Below, piece by piece: positions 43,201 through 48,111 of a DNA stretch of 48,111 bases. Source of the stretch: an uncultured Mucilaginibacter sp. (GTDB taxonomy: Bacteria > Bacteroidota > Bacteroidia > Sphingobacteriales > Sphingobacteriaceae); NCBI GenBank assembly GCA_903863845.1, contig CAIPDP010000053.1:1-48111 (forward strand), in the 5' to 3' direction. How positions within the stretch are numbered: the stretch's first letter is position 1; each line of letters begins with the position of its first letter. The notes below the pieces were generated by a model that was not told where the DNA came from, did no database searches, and saw only the letters and a list, made by a program, of their open reading frames with translations. The position numbers and the translations under genes are program-made.

Positions 43201-43933
43201 CTGATAACAGATTACCATGGCGCACCGAATTCCAGAATGCCTCAACAGTTTGACCAGATAAGGTACGACCCGACGCATCGGTAATGGTACCTGATATCAT
43301 GATCTCCAAACTGTTGCCTTTCAATTTTGATGCTTTTTTTAGCTCATTCTCATAGCGTTTGATGGCATAGATCGCTGCCTTGGCATTCAGCGTATCGAAT
43401 ATAGTTTCGATGATCAGCACATCCGAACCACCATCCACCAGGCCGCGAACCTGCTCATAGTAAGCTTCGGCAAGGTCGTCAAAACTAACGGCCCGATAGC
43501 CAGGGTCGTTCACATCCGGCGACATCGAAGCCGTACGGTTTGTTGGACCGATGGCACCTGCTACAAAACGTGGTTTAGCGGGATTGGTTTTATTGTACTC
43601 GTCGGCTATGTCTCGCGCTATACGGGCACCTTCGTAGCTGAGCTCGTAAGCCAGACTCTCCATTTGATAATCGGCCAGCGAAATGCGTTGCGTACTGAAT
43701 GTATTGGTCTCGATGATATCGGCACCGGCATCCAGGTATTCTTTATGGATCGCGCGGATAATATCCGGGCGGGTCAGGTTCAGCAGATCATTATTGCCTT
43801 TGACATCGGTTGGGTGATCTTTAAAGCGCTCGCCTCGAAAATCCTCCTCGGTCAACTGGTAGCGCTGTATCAGCGTACCCATTGCACCGTCAATTACCAA
43901 TATGCGCTTTTTTAATTCTTCTCTGATATTCAT
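40238..43933 (-). CDS. metH: Cobalamin-dependent methionine synthase
   Basis: 1231 residues, full-length four-module MetH. Homocysteine-binding domain 1 to about 340 with zinc ligands in [11 protein letters not shown] and [12 protein letters not shown]. Pterin-binding domain about 355-620 ([16 protein letters not shown]). Cobalamin domain about 650-900 with the [12 protein letters not shown] box (His about 762) that ligates the cobalt. SAM-binding reactivation domain from about 950 ([40 protein letters not shown]). It transfers a methyl group from 5-methyltetrahydrofolate to homocysteine. A SAM-I riboswitch lies upstream at 44142-44250. Confidence 0.97.
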   Translation of the reverse strand: MNIREELKKRILVIDGAMGTLIQRYQLTEEDFRGERFKDHPTDVKGNNDLLNLTRPDIIRAIHKEYLDAGADIIETNTFSTQRISLADYQMESLAYELSYEGARIARDIADEYNKTNPAKPRFVAGAIGPTNRTASMSPDVNDPGYRAVSFDDLAEAYYEQVRGLVDGGSDVLIIETIFDTLNAKAAIYAIKRYENELKKASKLKGNSLEIMISGTITDASGRTLSGQTVEAFWNSVRHGNLLSVGLNCALGAKEMRPHLEELAEKSDVFISAYPNAGLPNEFGGYDEVPHETAHFIEDFIAHGMVNIVGGCCGTTPDHIRHIVEKAAKGKPRAIPKIDPYLRLSGLEAVNVTPDTNFVNIGERTNITGSPKFSKLILAEDYEGALTVARQQVEGGAQVIDVNMDEGMIDSEAAMTRFLNLIASEPDIAKLPIMVDSSKWTVIESGLKCLQGKGIVNSISLKEGEEKFKEQARKILSYGAAVVVMAFDENGQADSLARRIEICKRCYDILVSEVGFPPQDIIFDPNILTVATGLEEHNNYAVDFIDATRWIKQNLPLAKVSGGVSNISFSFRGNNVVREAMHSAFLYHAIKAGLDMGIVNAGMLEVYEEIPKDLLERVEDVLLNRRQDATERLVEFADTIKSKGKEIVRDEEWRKGTVQERLSHALVKGIIEYLDEDVEEARQLLPKPLDVIEGPLMDGMNIVGDLFGSGKMFLPQVVKSARVMKKAVAYLLPFIELEKANNADADQRSNAGKVLLATVKGDVHDIGKNIVGVVLACNNFEVIDLGVMVPAQRIIEEAKKQNVDIIGLSGLITPSLDEMVHFAKEMEREGFTIPLLVGGATTSRIHAAVKVAPNYSGAAVHVLDASRSVTVCSNLMNRDTRDNYIQTIKDEYEKAREAHLNKRSDKRFVSIEDARSQKLELELNSSVAPKPKFTGTKVFEAYPLEELMPYIDWTPFFHTWELRGSYPKIFHDKFVGVEAKKLFDDAQALLKKIVDEKLLQANGVIGFWPASSIGDDIELYSDESRTKVLNNIYTLRQQAEKVKGEPYYALSDFITPKDSGIPDYFGGFAVTTGIGCDALVAQFEKDHDDYNSIMAKALADRLAEAFAEKMHELVRREYWGYAADEALSTDDLIKESYQGIRPAPGYPACPDHTEKTTLFELLKAGDNAKMFLTESLAMTPAASVSGFYFAHPQSRYFGLGKIGRDQVEDYAKRKGISLEEAERWLGPNLNY

Positions 43934-43941
43934 TTCTTTAA

Positions 43942-44100
43942 GGTATGAGATTTGAGATATTAGATTTGAGACAATTTTAATCTGCGAATGACCTGTCTCA
44001 ACCCTATTAGCTTAAACCTGTTTGCTTTAGATAAGGAAGCCGGATTATTCAATTTCCAACAAAATACAGTCTCGAATCTCATATCTAAAATCTCCTATCT
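43942..44100. repeat. Word-type dyad in the metH leader
   Basis: The left arm 43942-43972 repeats GAGATTTGAGATATTAGATT-type words and the right arm 44069-44100 is its imperfect complement (TCTCGAATCTCATATCTAAA). The proximal arm ends 8 nt before the metH ATG, and the distal arm ends about 40 nt before the riboswitch aptamer (in transcript order aptamer, dyad, gene). Confidence 0.7.
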
Positions 44101-44141
44101 AAACTAAGCTTATCGAAAAGTCTGGTATTTGTCTGACCTTC

Positions 44142-44250
44142 GCTTATCTGTCCTAACCCTTTTTGAGGTGGTTAAGTAGAACGTAGCACCTTGTAAGCAC
44201 AGGTTGCTAAGACTTCGCAGGGTCTAATCCCTCCGTCTTTCTCTATAAGC
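44142..44250 (-). ncRNA. SAM-I (S-box) riboswitch of metH
   Basis: Read on the minus strand. P1 is GCTTAT (44245-44250) with ATAAGC (44142-44147). The aptamer core is intact: AAGAC pairing with GTCTT around GGAGGGATTAGACCC, then GAAGTCTTAGCAACC, AAGGTGCTACGTTC, a P4-like TAACC...GGTTA stem and GGACAGATAAG. This is the standard S-box consensus and binds S-adenosylmethionine to turn expression down. No clean terminator follows; a GGT...ACC stem with TTTT near 44110-44135 is weak, so the mechanism (transcription or translation) is open. Confidence 0.93.
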
Positions 44251-44254
44251 CACG

Positions 44255-44286
44255 CAAAATTGCACAATATGTGTGTAATATCAAAA
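44255..44286 (-). promoter_or_regulatory. Candidate promoter of the riboswitch-metH transcript
   Basis: On the minus strand TTTTG (44282-44286), a 19-nt spacer, and CAATTTTG (44255-44262), one mismatch to TAnnTTTG. Transcription would begin near 44250, right at the first base of the aptamer P1 stem. Confidence 0.55.
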
Positions 44287-44465
44287 TGGGAGGGGGTTGA
44301 CATGCGTTGAACCAGCAGCAAATGAAAATGATTTGACAATCCCTCGCCGCCCGACAGTTGTTGTGGCGATGGAAATTCCAAAATGTTCTCGCTTTAAAAT
44401 ATATATTTACAGCAATATTTAATTTTTTCTACGATATAAAAAATGCTGCTGATAATTTCTGCCTG

Positions 44466-45401
44466 ATGCGCCTAAAACATATTGATATTTTAAGAGGAAC
44501 AGCCGCAATTCTTGTCACCATATTTCATCTTACTGGCAGTAGCGGCCTCTCTAAAAGCACCGCATCATTTGGCAAATATGGTTTTGTCGGGGTTGAAATG
44601 TTTTTTGTTATCAGTGGATTTATTCTTCCCTACAGTTTGCACAAATCAAAATACCAGCTCAAAAACTTTTTTGCTTTTTGCGGTAAGCGCATTTTGAGAA
44701 TTTATCCTCCTTATATCGCTTCAATAGCAATTAGTCTCGTCGTAAGTTTATTCATCGGCACAATATCAATAAACTGGAGGGCTGTCTTGCTGCACTTTGT
44801 ATTTCTGAATTCTGTGTTTGGGTACAATGATTATTCGGCCGTATTTTGGACGCTAAAGGTGGAAGTTGTTTTTTACTTGTTCATAGGGCTCACTTTCCAT
44901 CATTTAGTTACAGTAAATAACAGGTCGGTAATACTTATATTGTTCCTTCTTGGACTTCCTTTTTTCTATATCGATGTTTTTTTCATATTCTGGATGCCAT
45001 TTTTTACATTAGGTATATTGTTGTATAACAAGATGTTTACCGCTATGAAACCAACTACATTTTGGATAATGGTGGCAATCGCATTACTTGTTAACTACCG
45101 TTTGCATGGTGCAGCCACTGTCATCGCTGCCCTCGCAGCTCTGCTCTTCCTGCTATATGCAGATCTTAAGTATTTTCCCGGCAGGTTGGGCAAAATATTG
45201 CTGTGGTTTGGCACTATCAGTTATTCATTATATTTAGTTCACTGGGAGATCGGTCGCGCAGGCGTTGTTATTAGCCGGCATATTCCTTTAGTTGGTCAAT
45301 TTGAGACCGGGCGAGTTATTTTAGGGATAGGTCTGGCAATGTTTTGTGCCTATTTTTTTTTACCTGATTTTGGAAAAACCATCGACGCGTTTAGCAAATA
45401 A
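44466..45401 (+). CDS. Acyltransferase family 3 membrane protein
   Basis: Start placed at ATG 44466 (MRLKHIDILRGTAAILVTIFH); the 36 upstream codons of the frame are not family-like. 311 residues with about ten hydrophobic segments. OafA-type marks: LRGTAAILVTIFHL with the conserved His, and GFVGVEMFFVISGFI. FWTLKVEVVFYL matches the conserved WSLxxExxFY motif. Such proteins acetylate or acylate surface sugars at the inner membrane. It has no obvious partner genes nearby. Divergent from the metH transcript. Confidence 0.9.
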   Translation: MRLKHIDILRGTAAILVTIFHLTGSSGLSKSTASFGKYGFVGVEMFFVISGFILPYSLHKSKYQLKNFFAFCGKRILRIYPPYIASIAISLVVSLFIGTISINWRAVLLHFVFLNSVFGYNDYSAVFWTLKVEVVFYLFIGLTFHHLVTVNNRSVILILFLLGLPFFYIDVFFIFWMPFFTLGILLYNKMFTAMKPTTFWIMVAIALLVNYRLHGAATVIAALAALLFLLYADLKYFPGRLGKILLWFGTISYSLYLVHWEIGRAGVVISRHIPLVGQFETGRVILGIGLAMFCAYFFLPDFGKTIDAFSK

Positions 45402-45579
45402 TATCCAATACCACAAGGCCAATGATGGCAACTAACCAACAAGGCCAAAACCGCTAAAGTCCTATTAGTAGGCCGAAAATCCTGGAAATAAAAAGTTGTT
45501 CGGTGCAATCATTTCTTTGAAACAATACTTTGCCATTTGCGCAAAGAAACCCAACTTCGCAATCCGGCAAAAACATAGC

Positions 45580-47841
45580 ATGACACATTATGAAAAGATC
45601 GCCGCTGAGTTAAGCATCAGTGAGAAACAGGTAAGTACCACCGCGGGCTTATTAGATGAAGGGGCTACGGTGCCTTTTATTTCGCGCTACCGCAAGGAAA
45701 TGACAGGCAGCCTCGACGAAGTGCAGGTGGAAACGATCCGCGACCGGATCATCCAATTACGTGAGCTGGACAAACGACGCGAAGCTATCCTCAAATCACT
45801 ATCCGACTTAGGTAAACTAAGCCCCGAACTGGAAAAGAAGCTAAATGAAGCCGAAACCATGGTGGCATTAGAGGATATTTATTTGCCCTACCGCCCCAAA
45901 CGCAAGACCCGGGCAACGGCGGCTCGCGAAAAAGGTCTGCAGCCATTGGCCGACCTGCTATTCCAGCAAAACCGTATCGATCCGGAAGCGGAAGCTGTTA
46001 AATATATTGATGAAGAAAAAGGTGTTAAAAACGCCGAAGAAGCCCTGGCCGGAGCAAGAGACATCATCGCAGAACTGATCGCAGAAAATGCTGAAGCAAG
46101 GACAAAGATCCGGGCTTTGTTCCTGGAAAAGGGCACCTTCCATTCGAAAGTAATACCCGGAAAAGAAGAGGCAGGTATAAAATACAAAGACTATTTCGAC
46201 TGGTCGGAACCTATAAAAACCGCGCCTTCCCATAGGATACTGGCGATGCGCCGGGGAGAAAAAGAAGAGGTGCTTTGGCTGGATATCCAACCCGACCAGG
46301 AGGCGGCATTAGCTCTACTGGAACAATTGTTCATCAAAAGCAATAACGCGGCATCGCAACAAGTACAACTGGCAGTACATGACGGCTACAAACGTCTGCT
46401 GAAACCCTCGATGGAAACCGAGATTCGCCTGCATACCAAAAAGCAAGCCGATGAGGAAGCCATCCGGGTTTTTGCCGAAAACGCACGTCAGTTGCTAATG
46501 GCAGCACCACTTGGTCAAAAGCGCGTTTTAGCCATCGATCCCGGGTTTCGAACCGGTTGCAAAGTAGTAAGCCTTGATGAGCAGGGAAAATTACTGGAAT
46601 ATACTGCCATTTTTCCGCATACGGGAGCAAGTGGTGCCAATGAAGCCGGCAAAACGCTGGGCCATTTGGTCGACAAATATAAGATCGAAGCGATCGCTAT
46701 CGGCAATGGTACGGCCGGGCGCGAGACGGAGCTTTTTGTTCGAGGTTTAAATTTCTCCGGCACCAATATCGTGATGGTAAATGAAAGTGGTGCATCTATT
46801 TACTCGGCATCCGAAGCAGCAAGGGAAGAATTTCCGGATAAAGATGTTACGGTTCGGGGTGCTGTTTCAATAGGCCGCCGTTTGGTTGACCCGTTGGCTG
46901 AACTGGTCAAGATCGATCCAAAATCCATAGGCGTTGGGCAATACCAGCACGATGTGGATCAAACCCGCCTGCAAGCTAAATTGGATGATACCGTCATCAG
47001 TTGCGTAAATGCCGTAGGTGTTGAGTTGAATACCGCCTCCAAACAGATACTGGCCTATGTATCTGGACTCGGACCACAACTGGCCCAAAATATAGTTGAT
47101 TACCGCAACGCTAATGGCGCCTTCAAACGGCGCGAACAATTGAAAGAAGTTCCGCGCCTGGGAGGCAAAGCCTTCGAGCAGGCGGCTGGATTTTTACGGA
47201 TCCATCATGCTGAAAATCCGCTGGACGCAAGTGCTGTGCACCCCGAACGCTATAGCCTGGTAGAACAAATGGCGAAAGACGTAAAATGTTCGGTTAAAGA
47301 TTTGATTGCCGATGCTACACTTAGAAAAAGTATCCCATTGCAAAAATATATTTCAGAGACAGTAGGCTTGCCTACGCTGAACGATATCATCGCCGAGCTT
47401 GCAAAACCCGGTCGCGATCCGCGGGAGCAATTTGAAGCTTTTAGTTTCGCCGATGGTGTCAATGCGATAACCGATCTGAAAGCTGGGATGAAATTGCCCG
47501 GCATAGTTACCAATATCACCAATTTTGGTGCTTTTGTGGATATAGGCGTTCACCAGGATGGCTTGGTACACTTGAGCCAGATCACCAACCGCTTCATCAA
47601 AGATCCGAATGAGGTATTAAAGGTGCACCAGCAGGTATTGGTTACGGTTACTGACATAGATGTGAACCGCAAAAGAATATCGCTATCTATGAAAGATAAC
47701 GAGCCAAAACCTGAACCACGAAAACCCGAACAGGCTAAACCGCAGCACAAACCTGCACAGCAATACCAGCCCAAAAGGCATGAAGAACCCGAAACGGATA
47801 TGGCTATAAAACTGGCAGCTTTGAAGGGGAAGTTTAAATAA
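45580..47841 (+). CDS. tex: Tex family RNA-binding transcription accessory protein
   Basis: Start placed at ATG 45580 (MTHYEKIAAELSISEKQVSTT). 753 residues. Domains in order: N-terminal helical Tex domain (GATVPFISRYRKEMTGSLDE), YqgF/RNase H-like (RVLAIDPGFRTGCKV near 315), helix-hairpin-helix region (NTASKQILAYVSGLGPQLA), and an S1 RNA-binding domain near the end (MKLPGIVTNITNFGAFVDIG). The tail is rich in Pro, Lys and Gln. Tex proteins bind nucleic acid and RNA polymerase and affect transcription and stress tolerance. The 94 nt before the frame hold no clear promoter. Confidence 0.95.
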   Translation: MTHYEKIAAELSISEKQVSTTAGLLDEGATVPFISRYRKEMTGSLDEVQVETIRDRIIQLRELDKRREAILKSLSDLGKLSPELEKKLNEAETMVALEDIYLPYRPKRKTRATAAREKGLQPLADLLFQQNRIDPEAEAVKYIDEEKGVKNAEEALAGARDIIAELIAENAEARTKIRALFLEKGTFHSKVIPGKEEAGIKYKDYFDWSEPIKTAPSHRILAMRRGEKEEVLWLDIQPDQEAALALLEQLFIKSNNAASQQVQLAVHDGYKRLLKPSMETEIRLHTKKQADEEAIRVFAENARQLLMAAPLGQKRVLAIDPGFRTGCKVVSLDEQGKLLEYTAIFPHTGASGANEAGKTLGHLVDKYKIEAIAIGNGTAGRETELFVRGLNFSGTNIVMVNESGASIYSASEAAREEFPDKDVTVRGAVSIGRRLVDPLAELVKIDPKSIGVGQYQHDVDQTRLQAKLDDTVISCVNAVGVELNTASKQILAYVSGLGPQLAQNIVDYRNANGAFKRREQLKEVPRLGGKAFEQAAGFLRIHHAENPLDASAVHPERYSLVEQMAKDVKCSVKDLIADATLRKSIPLQKYISETVGLPTLNDIIAELAKPGRDPREQFEAFSFADGVNAITDLKAGMKLPGIVTNITNFGAFVDIGVHQDGLVHLSQITNRFIKDPNEVLKVHQQVLVTVTDIDVNRKRISLSMKDNEPKPEPRKPEQAKPQHKPAQQYQPKRHEEPETDMAIKLAALKGKFK

Positions 47842-47881
47842 ATGGAGCAATTTTTGTCATGGTCGGGGCACTAGTTCGGTA

Positions 47882-48105
47882 TTTTGGCTAAAGCCCCTAT
47901 CTATTGGATCAAAGGTTCCGTCCCTTAAAAGGGACGGCAATAAGTTTTTATCAAATTTCAATTGCATTGCCGTTGGCTTCAGCCAACGGATGATATGAAG
48001 CAAGATAGGGGCTTTAGCCAAAAACCATTGAACCCTATATTCAGGCATCCGTCCCTTGAAAGGGACAGCGATGAAAAATTCATTGCCGTTGGCTTCAGCC
48101 AACGG
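47882..48105. repeat. REP-like palindrome cluster
   Basis: Two tandem copies of a bipartite element. Hairpin A is CCGTCCCTTAAAAGGGACGG at 47918-47937 and again, with changes, at 48049-48068. Hairpin B is CCGTTGGCTTCAGCCAACGG at 47970-47989 and 48086-48105. A perfect 21-nt inverted repeat (TTTTGGCTAAAGCCCCTATC plus T, 47882-47902, and its complement at 48003-48023) encloses the first copy. It begins about 40 nt after the tex stop and continues to the window edge. Confidence 0.85.
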
Positions 48106-48111
48106 ACTATA

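Noticed and set aside
44172-44381. 69-codon minus-strand frame over the metH leader
   Set aside because: It covers the SAM-I aptamer, whose conserved RNA elements explain the sequence.

Overview
The window looks like a chromosome segment from the Bacteroidota, most likely Sphingobacteriaceae (Mucilaginibacter/Pedobacter-like). Support: a fused E1 alpha/beta 2-oxo acid dehydrogenase, the yceD-rpmF-plsX-fabH-accB-accC order, DUF3857/transglutaminase proteins, a DUF1800/DUF1501 pair, porin-family barrel proteins, weak Shine-Dalgarno sites, and promoters of the Bacteroidota type (TTG, about 20 nt, TAnnTTTG). This placement rests on gene content only. No rRNA, tRNA, transposase or CRISPR array was seen.

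Layout. 1-11.4 kb is core metabolism, nearly all on the minus strand: a partial E1 gene, a secreted DUF4198-like protein (+), lutB, an M28 peptidase, rpiB, tatC, and the fatty-acid block accC, accB, fabH, plsX, rpmF, yceD (transcribed from yceD towards accC). 11.4-23.1 kb is an accessory region. It starts with a tripartite hipB-hipS-hipT toxin-antitoxin module with two visible operators, set inside direct and inverted repeats. It continues with an AT-rich six-gene minus-strand operon plus a truncated vsr at its 5' end: m5C DNA methyltransferase, ParB-like protein, SNF2-type helicase, DUF3883 nuclease-like protein, a second ParB-like paralogue and a lipase-like alpha/beta hydrolase. A 54-nt repeat lies on both sides of this operon and the upstream copy abuts the broken vsr. 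I match this gene set to no named defence system; it is the best candidate for an undescribed one.

23.1-48.1 kb returns to core genes: pdxA (-), rsmA and a 2-hydroxyacid dehydrogenase (+), greA, a HIT protein, ruvC (-), aat (-), three tandem DUF3857/transglutaminase paralogues (two without the catalytic Cys and His), DUF1800 and DUF1501 proteins (the latter with a Tat-type signal), an outer-membrane barrel protein, a small CsbD-like protein, a HAD phosphatase, metF, and metH behind a clear SAM-I riboswitch, then an acyltransferase and tex. The window ends in a cluster of REP-like palindromes.

Non-coding structure is unusually rich. One palindrome family recurs with compensated arm changes. 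Five intergenic gaps are filled by large dyads built from short degenerate words. The greA leader carries two terminator-like hairpins. Start codons were moved from the longest reading frame where sequence evidence (promoter position, signal peptide, family start) supports it.
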